Positions 43,787 through 53,744 are shown, counted from the stretch's first letter. The stretch: 64,000 nucleotides of DNA from Vulcanimicrobiota bacterium (GCA_013036095.1 JAAXCW010000008.1:1-64000), one strand, 5' to 3'. Notes: generated by a model from the letters alone, not told the origin. Numbers and translations are program-made.

Positions 43787-44661
43787 GCGTCACCGTCGAC
43801 GCGGTCATGCTCGAAGCGCGCGCCGGTTCGCTGGCGAAGCGTTCGATCAAAACGACCGCCAAGGTAGCCGGAATTCGGTTAGCGATCGGCTGCATGGATC
43901 TCACAACGCTCGAGGGCAAAGATTCGCACGGCCGCATCCGGTCGCTCTGCGCGAAAGCGCTTCACCCCGCGCCGCATTTGCCCGACGTGCCGAGCGTGGC
44001 CGCGGTTTGCGTCTATCCCAATCTCGTGCCGGCTGCCAAGGAAGCGCTGCGCGGAAGCAGCGTAAAGGTAGCGTCGGTCGCGACGGCTTTTCCAAGCGGC
44101 CAGTCCTCAATGGAAGTGAAGCTCGCCGACACGGCTGAAGCAATCGCCGCGGGCGCGGACGAAATCGATATGGTCATCGATCGCGGCGCATTTCTGTCGG
44201 GTTACTATCGCGCCGTGTACGACGAAATCGTCGCGATAAAGGCTGCCTGCGGCCCGGTTCATCTCAAGGTCATCCTCGAAACCGGCGAGCTGGGCAGTTA
44301 CGATGCGATTCGCCGGGCGAGCGATCTCGCGCTTGAAGCCGGGGCCGATTTCATCAAGACTTCGACCGGTAAAGTGGGGACAAACGCGACATTCCCTGTC
44401 GCGGTGACGATGTGCGAAGCGATTCGCGATTACGCGCGGCGAACCGGCCGGCGCGCGGGCCTGAAGGTCGCGGGCGGCGTTCGCAATACGAAACAAGCGA
44501 TGACCTACCTGGTCATTATAAAGGAAACGCTCGGCGAATCGTGGCTGACGCCCGACCTCTTCCGGATAGGCGCGAGCTCGCTGCTCGACGATCTCCTCAT
44601 GCAGTACGAAAAGCAGTTGACCGGGCACTACGCCGGACGCGACTACTTCCCGATGGATTGA
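43783..44661 (+). CDS. deoC: Deoxyribose-phosphate aldolase
   Basis: Cleaves 2-deoxyribose 5-phosphate to glyceraldehyde 3-phosphate and acetaldehyde. The 292-aa protein has the Schiff-base lysine in GADFIKTSTGK and the second conserved lysine in GLKVAGGVR, with IDMVIDRGAF earlier. It starts at GTG 43783, overlapping the hpd stop as GTGA, and is directly followed by an aldehyde dehydrogenase, which could oxidise the acetaldehyde product. Confidence 0.95.
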   Translation: MSVTVDAVMLEARAGSLAKRSIKTTAKVAGIRLAIGCMDLTTLEGKDSHGRIRSLCAKALHPAPHLPDVPSVAAVCVYPNLVPAAKEALRGSSVKVASVATAFPSGQSSMEVKLADTAEAIAAGADEIDMVIDRGAFLSGYYRAVYDEIVAIKAACGPVHLKVILETGELGSYDAIRRASDLALEAGADFIKTSTGKVGTNATFPVAVTMCEAIRDYARRTGRRAGLKVAGGVRNTKQAMTYLVIIKETLGESWLTPDLFRIGASSLLDDLLMQYEKQLTGHYAGRDYFPMD

Positions 44662-44664
44662 TGC

Positions 44665-46101
44665 ATGGCGATTTTTGAATACGCGCCCGCACCCGAAACC
44701 GTCAAAGCTCCGATTCGCGAGCAGTACGGACTCTTTATCGACGGCAAGTGGACCGCGCCGCGCAGCGGACAGTATTTTGACACCGTCAATCCCGCCACCG
44801 AAGAAACGCTGGCGCGGGTCGCTCACGCCAGCGACGAGGACGTCGACCGTGCCGTCCGCGCCGCGCGTAAAGCCTACGACAAATACTGGCGCAAAATGCG
44901 TCCCGCGGATCGCGCCAAGTATATCTACCGCATAGCGCGCGCAATCACCGAACGCTCGCGCGAACTCGCGGTGCTCGAAACGATGGACGGCGGCAAGCCG
45001 ATCAAAGAGTCGCGCGATTTCGACATCCCGCTCTCGGCCGCGCACTTCTTCTACTACGCCGGCTGGGCCGACAAGCTCGAATGGGCGATGCGCGCGGGCC
45101 AAGAGCCTCGGCCGATCGGCGTCGCCGGACAGATCGTGCCGTGGAACTTCCCGCTACTCATGGCTGCGTGGAAAGTCGCGCCGGCGCTGGCTTGCGGCAA
45201 CACGATTGTTTTAAAACCGGCCGAGACGACGCCGCTGACCGCGCTCGCGCTCGCGCAAATCGCCGCCGAAGCCGATCTGCCTCCGGGCGTGCTCAATGTC
45301 ATTACCGGCGACGGAACGACGGGAGCCGCACTCGTGGGGCATCCCGATGTCGACAAGATTGCGTTCACCGGATCGACCGAAGTCGGCAAAGCCATCCAGC
45401 GCTCGACCGCGGGCAGCGGAAAACGCCTGACGCTCGAACTCGGCGGAAAAGCGGCGCACATCGTCTTCGCCGACGCGCCGATGGATCAAGCCATCGAAGG
45501 CATCGTTAACGGAATCTACTTCAATCAAGGTCACGTCTGCTGCGCCGGTTCGCGCCTGCTCGTGGAGGAAAGCGTTCACGAGCAAATCGTCGTGCGCTTG
45601 ACCGATCGCATTCAAACGCTACGCTTGGGAGATCCGCTCGACAAGAACACGGATGTCGGCGCGATTAATTCCAAGATGCAGTTGGATAAAATCAAGGAAC
45701 TGGTCGGAAGCGGCATCGACGAAGGCGCCGTTCTCGTTCAGCAGTCCTGCGAGTTACCGGAAAAGGGGTATTTCTTTCCCGCCTCCTTCTTCACGAACGT
45801 CCAGCAATCGCACCGGATCGCGCGTGAGGAAATTTTCGGCCCGGTTCTCTCCATCCTCACTTTTCGAACGCCCGAAGAAGCCGTAGAGAAAGCAAACAAC
45901 ACGCCGTACGGTCTTTCCGCAGGCATCTGGACCGACAAAGGAAGCAAGAACATGTACATCGCGCAGTATTTGCGCGCAGGCGTGGTGTGGTGCAACACGT
46001 TCAACCAATTCGATCCGAGCTCGCCATTCGGCGGATTCCGCGAGTCCGGATTTGGGCGCGAGGGTGGCGTCCACGGCTTACGTGAGTACCTGGCCCACTG
46101 A
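44665..46101 (+). CDS. NAD(P)-dependent aldehyde dehydrogenase
   Basis: A full-length, 478-aa ALDH: PWNFPLLMAAWKVAPALACGN, the cofactor loop FTGSTEVGK, the general base Glu in LELGGKAAHIVF and the catalytic Cys in QGHVCCAGSRL. REEIFGPVLSI and NNTPYGLSAGIW close the active site. It is 3 bp after deoC, so acetaldehyde from DeoC is the likely substrate, though this is inference. A half-length ALDH-like gene lies 9.6 kb away at 55688. Confidence 0.93.
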   Translation: MAIFEYAPAPETVKAPIREQYGLFIDGKWTAPRSGQYFDTVNPATEETLARVAHASDEDVDRAVRAARKAYDKYWRKMRPADRAKYIYRIARAITERSRELAVLETMDGGKPIKESRDFDIPLSAAHFFYYAGWADKLEWAMRAGQEPRPIGVAGQIVPWNFPLLMAAWKVAPALACGNTIVLKPAETTPLTALALAQIAAEADLPPGVLNVITGDGTTGAALVGHPDVDKIAFTGSTEVGKAIQRSTAGSGKRLTLELGGKAAHIVFADAPMDQAIEGIVNGIYFNQGHVCCAGSRLLVEESVHEQIVVRLTDRIQTLRLGDPLDKNTDVGAINSKMQLDKIKELVGSGIDEGAVLVQQSCELPEKGYFFPASFFTNVQQSHRIAREEIFGPVLSILTFRTPEEAVEKANNTPYGLSAGIWTDKGSKNMYIAQYLRAGVVWCNTFNQFDPSSPFGGFRESGFGREGGVHGLREYLAH

Positions 46102-47761
46102 TCCCCGCGCTTTCGAGTCACTGTTCGAGGCCACGCCCAGCGCGATCTTCGCGCTGGATCGCGCCGGACGCATCGTCGGAGCGAACGCAGCCGCCTCGGT
46201 CCTGACCGGATATTCCCGTGACGAGCTCACCGCGCTCGATATCTCGCAGCTCGCGTTAGAATCCGTTGCATTCGTCACCGAAGCGCTAGCGGCGGCGGAA
46301 AAGCGCGAAGCCAGCGCCGCCGAAATGGATTTTCAGCGCAAAGATTCGTCGCTGGTGCCGGTGCAGGTGACGACGATCCCGATTGTCGACGGAAAACACG
46401 CCGGCGGCGTTTTCTTTCGCGTCGAAGAGGCGCAGTATCTCACCGAGATGCGCCGTACCCGCGCGCACATGCGCACGCTCGCCTATTACGATTCGCTGAC
46501 CGGTCTCCCCAACCGCATTTTCTTCCAAGAACGGTTGCGCGACGCGTTGGAGCATGCGCCGGGACAACTGCCCTGTGTCGCTCTGCTTTTCCTCGACGTG
46601 GATCGCTTCAAAGATATTAACGATACGCTCGGGCACGCGCTCGGCGATCGCTTTTTGCAGCTGATCGGGGAACGGCTGGTGCTGCTCGTCAAGAATCGCG
46701 GCATCGTCGCGCGCCTAGGCGGCGATGAGTTCGTCGTGCTCGCTCCCTGCGCCGGCGACGGCGAGGTGCACGAGCTGGCCGAAGAGCTGCTGGCTACGGC
46801 CGACCAACCGTACCGCATCGAAGGCTACGAACAATTCATCACCACCAGCATCGGCATCTCGGTCTATCCCGATCACGGACGCAACGATCAAGCGCTGATC
46901 AAGAATGCCGACATCGCGATGTACCACGCAAAGGAACAAGGCCGCAACGCTTATTTCTTTTATGACGAAGCGCTCGAAGCGCCCATCCGCAGCCGCCTGG
47001 CGCAAGAGAAGCAGCTCAGGCTCGCGCTCAAACGCGACGAGTTCGTTCTGCAATATCAGCCGATCGTGCAGATTGCCGACGGCAACCCGATCGTCGCACT
47101 GGAAGCGCTGGTGCGGTGGAACCATCCGTCTGAAGGCATGCTCGGACCCGACGCCTTCATTCCGGCGGCCGAAGCTAGCGGTCTGATCGTTCCCCTCGGA
47201 GAGTGGGTACAAAAGACGGGCGCCGTGCAAATGCGCGAATGGCAAAAGCGCTTCGGATTTCTCGTGCTGGCGATCAATATTTCGGCGCGGCAATTTCACC
47301 AGCGCGATCTCTGTGAGCGGTTGGTCGAGATCGTCAACAGCGCCGGCTTGCCTCCCCAGGCAATTGAAGTGGAGATCACCGAGAGTATGGCGCTCTTCGA
47401 CGCAGAGCACGCGATCGAAACCATTCACGGCTTGAAGCGGATCGGTGCTCAGATTGCGATCGATGATTTCGGCACGGGTCATTCCTCGCTGAATTATCTG
47501 CGCAGATTCGATGCGGATCACATCAAGATCGACCGCTCGTTCGTCGCCGGCATAGGGGGCCCCGGCAGCGACGACGGCATCGTGAAGGCCATCATCGCGA
47601 TGGGTCACAGTTTGGGACTGAAGATCATCGCCGAGGGCGTAGAGATGCCCGAGCAGTACGAGTTCCTGCGCACACAGGGGTGCGATTTGGTCCAAGGGAA
47701 CCTCTTTGCTCCGCCCATGGATCCTTTACAACTCGAGAAGCTGCTGGCGGCAAGAGCGTGA
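46082..47761 (+). CDS. PAS-GGDEF-EAL protein
   Basis: A cytoplasmic c-di-GMP enzyme of about 559 aa. The N-terminal PAS domain (about 10-115, LFEATPSAIFALDRAGRI) is followed by a GGDEF domain with intact RLGGDEFVVL, so it can be an active cyclase, and an EAL domain with LEALVRWNHP, VEITESMALF, IAIDDFGTGHSSLNYL and IKIDRSFVAG, so the phosphodiesterase is also probably active. The start is uncertain: GTG 46082, overlapping ALDH by 20 bp, or TTG 46052. It lies in the same direction as deoC-ALDH. Confidence 0.93.
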   Translation: MSTWPTDPRAFESLFEATPSAIFALDRAGRIVGANAAASVLTGYSRDELTALDISQLALESVAFVTEALAAAEKREASAAEMDFQRKDSSLVPVQVTTIPIVDGKHAGGVFFRVEEAQYLTEMRRTRAHMRTLAYYDSLTGLPNRIFFQERLRDALEHAPGQLPCVALLFLDVDRFKDINDTLGHALGDRFLQLIGERLVLLVKNRGIVARLGGDEFVVLAPCAGDGEVHELAEELLATADQPYRIEGYEQFITTSIGISVYPDHGRNDQALIKNADIAMYHAKEQGRNAYFFYDEALEAPIRSRLAQEKQLRLALKRDEFVLQYQPIVQIADGNPIVALEALVRWNHPSEGMLGPDAFIPAAEASGLIVPLGEWVQKTGAVQMREWQKRFGFLVLAINISARQFHQRDLCERLVEIVNSAGLPPQAIEVEITESMALFDAEHAIETIHGLKRIGAQIAIDDFGTGHSSLNYLRRFDADHIKIDRSFVAGIGGPGSDDGIVKAIIAMGHSLGLKIIAEGVEMPEQYEFLRTQGCDLVQGNLFAPPMDPLQLEKLLAARA

Positions 47762-47765
47762 TCTT

Positions 47766-49034
47766 GTGCTCACCCATACCGAAGGAATAGACCGCCAAGC
47801 CCTAGCCGATTGGTACCGGCGCAACCGTCAGCGCTCGGCGCGGCTTTTCGCGCTGATCGCGCCCGAGGCGTACTACGATCGCCCAATTCCGCTGCGTCAT
47901 CCGTTCGCGTTTTACGAGGGTCATTTACCGGCGTTCAGTTTTTTGGTCGTTGACGAACGCGCTTTGGGCGAGCCGCCGGTCGACGCGAGGCTTGAGAAAA
48001 TCTTTGAACGCGGAATCGATCCCGCGACGGTGCGCGACGCGGACGGTCACACCCGTTCCGATTGGCCATCCAAAACGGAGATCGAAGCGTTTGGGCGCGC
48101 GTGCGATGCGCGCATCTTGGCTGCGATCGCGCGAGCCAGACTCGACAATCCCGGCGTGCCGCGACTCGTGCGCGCGCAAGGCGTCTACACGGCTTTGGAA
48201 CACGAGCCGATGCATCACGAGACGCTCGTCTACCTTCTTCACCAGCTCTCGAACGATAAGAAACGCCCCGTTCAACAAAAGCACCGCGATACGGCGCCCC
48301 CAGAAAACGATTTCGTGGAGATCGCCGCCGGAACCGCAACGCTCGGCGCGCGCCGCGACGCGATACCGTTCGGCTGGGACAACGAGTTTGACGAGCACCG
48401 CGTCTCCGTCGGCCAATTTGCGATTCAACGCTTCCCGGTGACCAACGCCGATTACCGCGAGTTCGTGAAAGCGGGCGGCCCCGTTCCGCCGTTTTGGATC
48501 GAACGCGACGGCGAGTTCCGGCTGCGCGGCGTTTTCGAGGAGCTTCCGCTTCCGCTTTCGTGGCCGGTCTATGCGCGACACGACGACGTGCAGGCCTACG
48601 CGGATTGGAAAGGCGCGCGGCTGCCGACCGAACCGGAATACCACCGCGCCGCGTTCGGCGCACCCTCCGGCGGCGAAAGAGCTTTCCCGTGGGGCGCGCA
48701 TCCGCCGAGCTCCGAGTTTGGGAACTTCGGTTTCGCGCGCTACGATCCGGAACCGGTCGATGCGCATCCGTCCGGCGCCAGCGCGTGGGGCGTTCACGAT
48801 TTGATCGGCAACGGTTGGGAATGGACGAGCACGGTTTTTGCGCCTTTTCCGGGGTTCGAGCCGATGGCCAGTTATCCGCAGTACAGCGCGGATTTCTTCG
48901 ACGGAAAGCACTACGTGATGAAAGGAGCTTCGCCCGTGACCGCTCTCGAGCTCATCCGGCGGAGTTTCCGCAATTGGTTCTACGGAGACTATCCTTATAT
49001 GTACGCGAAGTTCAGGCTCGTGCTCGACCGGTGA
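47766..49034 (+). CDS. EgtB-like sulfoxide-synthase family protein
   Basis: EgtB-type enzymes are non-haem iron proteins forming C-S bonds in ergothioneine or related thiol metabolite synthesis. The 422-aa protein has a DinB-like helical domain with the motif HEPMHHE (HX3HXE, near 138) and GHLPAF earlier, giving the three-His iron site, and a C-terminal FGE/sulfatase-modifying fold (about 175-420; RFPVTNADYREFVKAGG, GARLPTEPEYHRAAFG, NGWEWTSTVF). The start is GTG 47766. No egtD, egtC or egtE homologue is adjacent, so the product is uncertain; related ovothiol- or selenoneine-type enzymes are alternatives. Confidence 0.85.
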   Translation: MLTHTEGIDRQALADWYRRNRQRSARLFALIAPEAYYDRPIPLRHPFAFYEGHLPAFSFLVVDERALGEPPVDARLEKIFERGIDPATVRDADGHTRSDWPSKTEIEAFGRACDARILAAIARARLDNPGVPRLVRAQGVYTALEHEPMHHETLVYLLHQLSNDKKRPVQQKHRDTAPPENDFVEIAAGTATLGARRDAIPFGWDNEFDEHRVSVGQFAIQRFPVTNADYREFVKAGGPVPPFWIERDGEFRLRGVFEELPLPLSWPVYARHDDVQAYADWKGARLPTEPEYHRAAFGAPSGGERAFPWGAHPPSSEFGNFGFARYDPEPVDAHPSGASAWGVHDLIGNGWEWTSTVFAPFPGFEPMASYPQYSADFFDGKHYVMKGASPVTALELIRRSFRNWFYGDYPYMYAKFRLVLDR

Positions 49035-50644
49035 GACGCCTTGTCGCACTAACGCTTGCCGTTGCTTTCGCCGCAACCGGCTGCGCAAAACAAAGCAACG
49101 GCGCTTCTTCTACCGGCGGCAGCATCTTACGGGTTGCGATCTTTGCGGAGCCGTCCTCGCTCAATCCGCTTTTGGGAACGACTACGGCGGAGAATTCGCT
49201 CTCAAGTTTGATCTTCGATTTGCTCGTGACGCTCGACGACCGGGGTAACGACATCCCGGACCTTGCAGCCACCGTTCCGACCCTTGAAAACGGCGGCATC
49301 AGCCGCGACGGCCGCACCATCACGTACAAGCTGCGTCATGGCGTCAAATGGCAGGATGGAAAACCCTTTACCAGCGCAGATGTTAAATTCAGCTGGCAGA
49401 CCGTCATGAATCCGAATAACAACGTCGTCGAACGTACCGGCTATGATAAGGTGACGTCGGTTGACACTCCGGATGCGTACACCGTCGTCTTTCACTTGAA
49501 AGCGCCATTTGCGCCGTTCGTAGATACGGTTTTCGGCGAGAGCGACCAGCCGTTCCGTATCGTCCCCCAACATGTGCTTAGCGGATATGCAAATATCAAC
49601 CGCGTTCCGTTCAACCAGCAGCCCATCGGCACGGGTCCGTTTCGGGTCGTGCGCTGGTACCACGGGGATCACGTTGAGTTGGCCGCAAACCCGTTTTATT
49701 TTCGTGGCGTGCCGAAGCTGAAAAAGATTCTCGTCTACACCGTCCCGGACGGCAACACCTCGGCGGCGGAGCTGCAGTCGCACGGGATCGATCTGATCCT
49801 CGCCGTCACTTCGGCGAATTTTCGTAATCTGCGCAGTATATCGAGCGTTCGAACAATGCTCGTGAAGCAGCCATCCTATGCCGCTGCAGTTTTCAACACG
49901 AAGCATCCGCCGCTCGATGACGTCCGCGTGCGCCAAGCAATCGCCTATGCCATTAACGAAAAGCGGATAGTAGACAATCTCACCTACGGGACGGCGACCC
50001 TCGCCACGGCCGATCTTTCGGACTATTATTGGGCGCACGATTCTACGCTGGCCGGATACGCTTACGATCCCGCAAAAGCGAACGCCTTACTTGACCAGGC
50101 CGGCTGGCGGCGCGGGCCATCGGGAACGCGCGCGAAGAACGGGAAGACACTTACCCTGCAGCTGACCATAGGCGCAGGCAGCCAAACGGCGACCCAAATT
50201 GCGGTCGAACTGCAGTCCGATTTACGTCAAGCCGGAATTGATTTGGCCATCAAGACGTACAGCTACTCGCTGTTGTATGCAACCGCAGCGATGGGCGGAA
50301 TTCAACAGACAGGCAAGTTCGACATGACGCTGCAGGTTTGGGTCTCCGGCGCCGACCCGGACGATTCGTCGCAATGGACGTGCGGACAGGCTCCGCCGGC
50401 CGGCAACAACATCTCACGCTACTGCAGCACTGCATTTGACAACGCGGAGACGACCGCGCTGACGCACTTCGACCGCGCTACGCGAACGCGCGCCTACGCG
50501 CTGACGCAGCGGCTGTTGGTGAAGGATGCTCCGGCAGCTTTCGAATATTACCCGCGGGGCCGGTACGCCGTGAACCCCGCCCTGCAAAACTTTTCACCTA
50601 ACGGCATCAGCGAAGGATGGAACGCTTACCTGTGGTCACTCTGA
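49031..50644 (+). CDS. Peptide/nickel ABC transporter substrate-binding lipoprotein (family 5)
   Basis: An extracellular solute-binding protein of 537 aa. The start is GTG 49031, overlapping the EgtB-like stop as GTGA, and gives a signal peptide with a lipobox-like end (VALTLAVAFAATGC), so it is probably lipid-anchored. Family 5 features include FAEPSSLNPLLGTTTAENS, DGRTITYKLRHGVKWQDGKPFTS and VRQAIAYAINEKRIV. No permease or ATPase genes follow; the transporter must be encoded elsewhere. The longer frame upstream is inside the EgtB-like gene. Confidence 0.9.
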   Translation: MRRLVALTLAVAFAATGCAKQSNGASSTGGSILRVAIFAEPSSLNPLLGTTTAENSLSSLIFDLLVTLDDRGNDIPDLAATVPTLENGGISRDGRTITYKLRHGVKWQDGKPFTSADVKFSWQTVMNPNNNVVERTGYDKVTSVDTPDAYTVVFHLKAPFAPFVDTVFGESDQPFRIVPQHVLSGYANINRVPFNQQPIGTGPFRVVRWYHGDHVELAANPFYFRGVPKLKKILVYTVPDGNTSAAELQSHGIDLILAVTSANFRNLRSISSVRTMLVKQPSYAAAVFNTKHPPLDDVRVRQAIAYAINEKRIVDNLTYGTATLATADLSDYYWAHDSTLAGYAYDPAKANALLDQAGWRRGPSGTRAKNGKTLTLQLTIGAGSQTATQIAVELQSDLRQAGIDLAIKTYSYSLLYATAAMGGIQQTGKFDMTLQVWVSGADPDDSSQWTCGQAPPAGNNISRYCSTAFDNAETTALTHFDRATRTRAYALTQRLLVKDAPAAFEYYPRGRYAVNPALQNFSPNGISEGWNAYLWSL

Positions 50645-52086
50645 CTGCCAAGAAAACGCCGATCACCGTAGCGTATGGCGACGGCATCGGTCCGGAAATC
50701 ATGGATGCGACGCTGCGCATCATCACCGAAGCCGGCGCGCAGCTCGACATGGAGCGGATCGAAATTGGTGAGAGCATCTACTCTCGCGGCATCACCAACG
50801 GCATCGAGGACAGTTCCTGGGATTCGCTGCGCCGCACCAAAGTGTTCCTGAAGGCTCCGATTACGACCCCGCAGGGCGGCGGCTTCAAATCGCTCAACGT
50901 CACGGTGAGAAAAACGCTCGGGATGTACGCGAACGTCCGGCCGTGCGCATCGCTCCATCCGTACGTCTCGACAAAACATCCGAAGATGAACCTGGTGATC
51001 GTACGCGAGAACGAGGAAGACGTCTACGGCGGCATCGAGCACCGTCAGACGCAGCAGGTCACGCAGTGCCTCAAGCTGATTTCCCGTCCGGGCAGCGAGC
51101 GGATCGTGCGCTACGCCTTCGAGTACGCGCGCGCGAACAAGCGCAAAAAAGTCACTTGCTTTACCAAAGACAACATTATGAAATTGACCGACGGTCTGTT
51201 TCACAAAGTCTTTGATGAAATTGCCAAAGAATATCCCGACATCGAAAACGAGCATTGGATCGTCGACATCGGCGCGGCCAAAATGGCCGACACGCCCGAA
51301 GCGTTCGACGTGCTCGTGATGCCGAATCTGTACGGCGACGTGCTTTCCGACGTGGCTGCACAGATTACCGGCTCCGTCGGCCTAGCTGGCTCGGCAAACA
51401 TCGGCGATCATTGTTCCATGTTCGAAGCGATTCACGGATCCGCGCCAAGGCGCGCCGGTCAAAATCTTGCGAACCCTTCCGGCCTCTTCCACGGCGCACT
51501 GCTCATGCTCTCGCATATCGGCCAAGGCGAAGTCGCCGAGCGCGCGCACAACGCGTGGCTGCGCACGATCGAAGACGGCATTCACACCTACGATATTTAT
51601 AAGGAAGGCGTCAGCAAGGAAAAAGTCGGCACGAAAGAGTTCGCCTCGGCCGTCATCGAGCGGCTCGGACAGGTGCCGCAACATCTCGCACCGGTCGAGT
51701 ATGCGAAGGACGCGCAGATGAACGTCTCCGTTCGCGCCGCCGGAGCATCAGCCGAAAAGAAGCACGTCGGCGTTGACGTCTTCATCGATCTGCCCAACGG
51801 CGATCCGGATGACATCGCTAAGCGTATCAACGCGCTGCCGCTCGAAGGCGCAAAACTGACCGTCATCAGCAACCGCGGCACGAAAGTCTGGCCCAACGGC
51901 AATCCGGATACATTCTGGAGCGACCACTGGTCGTGCCGGCTCGAATCGAACGGCGGCGAGTTTTCAGGAAAAACCGTCGTGCAAATCCTGGCGGCCTTCT
52001 GCATGGGCGGCTTCGACGTCGTGAAAACTGAGGGACTCTACACGTTTGATGGCGCGCGCGCCTATTCGCTCGCCCAAGGCGAGTAG
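50617..52086 (+). CDS. icd: Isocitrate dehydrogenase, Thermus-type with C-terminal extension
   Basis: Oxidatively decarboxylates isocitrate to 2-oxoglutarate. The 489-aa protein has the isocitrate-binding SLNVTVRKTLGMYANVRP, the metal/substrate motif ENEEDVYGGIEHRQT, and MPNLYGDVLSDVAAQITGSVGLAGSANIGD. The catalytic core (about 1-340) is followed by an extra domain of about 140 residues as in Thermus IDH. I cannot decide NAD versus NADP specificity by eye. The start at ATG 50617 overlaps the preceding gene by 28 bp; GTG 50632 is an alternative. Confidence 0.92.
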   Translation: MERLPVVTLTAKKTPITVAYGDGIGPEIMDATLRIITEAGAQLDMERIEIGESIYSRGITNGIEDSSWDSLRRTKVFLKAPITTPQGGGFKSLNVTVRKTLGMYANVRPCASLHPYVSTKHPKMNLVIVRENEEDVYGGIEHRQTQQVTQCLKLISRPGSERIVRYAFEYARANKRKKVTCFTKDNIMKLTDGLFHKVFDEIAKEYPDIENEHWIVDIGAAKMADTPEAFDVLVMPNLYGDVLSDVAAQITGSVGLAGSANIGDHCSMFEAIHGSAPRRAGQNLANPSGLFHGALLMLSHIGQGEVAERAHNAWLRTIEDGIHTYDIYKEGVSKEKVGTKEFASAVIERLGQVPQHLAPVEYAKDAQMNVSVRAAGASAEKKHVGVDVFIDLPNGDPDDIAKRINALPLEGAKLTVISNRGTKVWPNGNPDTFWSDHWSCRLESNGGEFSGKTVVQILAAFCMGGFDVVKTEGLYTFDGARAYSLAQGE

Positions 52087-53703
52087 CTAGCTCACCTTTC
52101 GCTTCTTGAAGGCGGCCCAGACCGTCCTTAGGCTAAAGACAAAGACGATCGCGACAACCGACCAGAACGCGTAGCCGATCCACCGTCCCCAACCCGATGG
52201 ATGGTACATGAGCATAACGATCGCGAGTCCGACGATACTGGCGGAAGCGAGGAGCGTAGCGTTGGTGGTTTCAACGGCGCGCTCGAATCGCGCCATCGTG
52301 CGCTCCATATCTTCGACGCGCGTCCAGACGCGCAAATTGCCGCGCTCGACCTCCGAGAGCACGCGATCCGCGCGCCGCGGCAGATCGATGCTGAGTTCGG
52401 CGGCATCCAAGGCAGCGTTTCGAATGTTGCCGGGCAAATCCTGACCTGCGATCCGCTGATAGAGAATCTTTTCCGAAAGCGTCGAGATGAACGCGCTCAT
52501 GTTTAATTCGGGACTGATCTGCTCGATTAAACCTTCACACATGACCAGCGCTTTGAAGAGCAGCGCGATAGGGCCCGGAAGGCGCAGCTTGTAACGCCGG
52601 ATCGTGTCGAGCATGTCGGTGAGCGCCTCGCCAAAGTGCACACCTTTCAGGTCCGGCGCGAGGTGCCGCTCCATCGTGCGCGATATTTCGCCGCCGAGCA
52701 TGGCGCGATCGATCGGATGTTTTGGGGCCGCGATCTGCATCAGCCGGTCGGTCACGCGTTCGGGATCGCGTCGATCAAAGGCCATGAAGATGTCGGCCAC
52801 GCGCCTGCGAGCCTGCGGCGCGAGCCGCCCCGTCATTCCGAAATCGAGCACGCCGACGGCTCCGCCGGGTTCGACGATGAAATTCCCGTTGTGCGGATCG
52901 GCGTAAAAAAGACCCTCACCGAAGGCGGGCTCCAAAACGAACCGCGCGATCCGTTCGGCGGTCGTTTCGCGTTTACGCTTGGCGCGGTCGGTCAGGTCGC
53001 AGGGCTTTTGCCCGTCAATCCGTTCCAGCGTGATGACGCGCTTAGTCGAGAGCTCGTACATCACGTCGGGAATTTTTATGCCGCGTTCGTCTTCGAAAAA
53101 CGTGCGGAAGAACTCTATGTTCGCGGCTTCGCGCGTGTAATCGAGCTCGGCGCGTAACGTATCGCTGAACTCTTCGACTAAATCGACAGCGCCGTAGTCG
53201 TCCAGAATCGGCCACCGGTCCGAAGCCTGCTTCGCGAGATCTTCGATGATCTGTAAGTCGATATCGACGAGATCTTCCACGCCCGGCTTGATGATCTTCA
53301 CGACCACTTCGCGGCCGTCGTGCAGTTTGGCGCCGTGCACTTGTCCAATCGACGCCGAGCCCAACGGTTCGCGGTCAAACCGCGCGAAAAGCTTGCCGGG
53401 CGACGCGCCCAGTTCGTCGCGGAGAATCTGCGCGACCGCTTCATAGGGAACGCCCGGCACCTCATCGGTCAGTTTGCGCAGTTCCAAGCGGTACGACTCG
53501 GGCAGCAGATCGGCGCGCGTGGAGAGGGTCTGCCCCAGCTTGATGAAGGTCGTCCCGAGTTCTTCACAAGCCAAACGCAGCTGCTCGGCCGCCGGATGCC
53601 CCGTGGCCGCACTGAGCCCGTGCTTTCCCAGAGTCGCGATGATTTCGCGATAACGCTCACCCTTCGTAGGGGCGTGAGTGGGGACGGTTGCCTGCTGCTC
53701 CAT
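52087..53703 (-). CDS. ABC1/UbiB-family atypical kinase
   Basis: UbiB/ABC1 proteins are membrane-associated atypical kinases/ATPases that support quinone synthesis or lipid homeostasis. The 538-aa protein has the KxGQ motif (FIKLGQTLSTRADLLP), the Ala-rich loop PLGSASIGQVH, the invariant VVVKIIKPG, the catalytic ADPHNGNF and the DFGMTGRL metal motif. Two C-terminal membrane segments (about 485-503 and 510-530) anchor it. It ends where icd ends, without spacing, on the opposite strand. Confidence 0.94.
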   Translation of the reverse strand: MEQQATVPTHAPTKGERYREIIATLGKHGLSAATGHPAAEQLRLACEELGTTFIKLGQTLSTRADLLPESYRLELRKLTDEVPGVPYEAVAQILRDELGASPGKLFARFDREPLGSASIGQVHGAKLHDGREVVVKIIKPGVEDLVDIDLQIIEDLAKQASDRWPILDDYGAVDLVEEFSDTLRAELDYTREAANIEFFRTFFEDERGIKIPDVMYELSTKRVITLERIDGQKPCDLTDRAKRKRETTAERIARFVLEPAFGEGLFYADPHNGNFIVEPGGAVGVLDFGMTGRLAPQARRRVADIFMAFDRRDPERVTDRLMQIAAPKHPIDRAMLGGEISRTMERHLAPDLKGVHFGEALTDMLDTIRRYKLRLPGPIALLFKALVMCEGLIEQISPELNMSAFISTLSEKILYQRIAGQDLPGNIRNAALDAAELSIDLPRRADRVLSEVERGNLRVWTRVEDMERTMARFERAVETTNATLLASASIVGLAIVMLMYHPSGWGRWIGYAFWSVVAIVFVFSLRTVWAAFKKRKVS

Positions 53704-53744
53704 CGCCGCAGGTTATTCCCACACCGCGATGGATTGAAGTGCCC

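Noticed and set aside
48494-49030. Upstream extension of the peptide-binding lipoprotein
   Set aside because: It is a shadow inside the EgtB-like gene; the signal peptide begins at GTG 49031.
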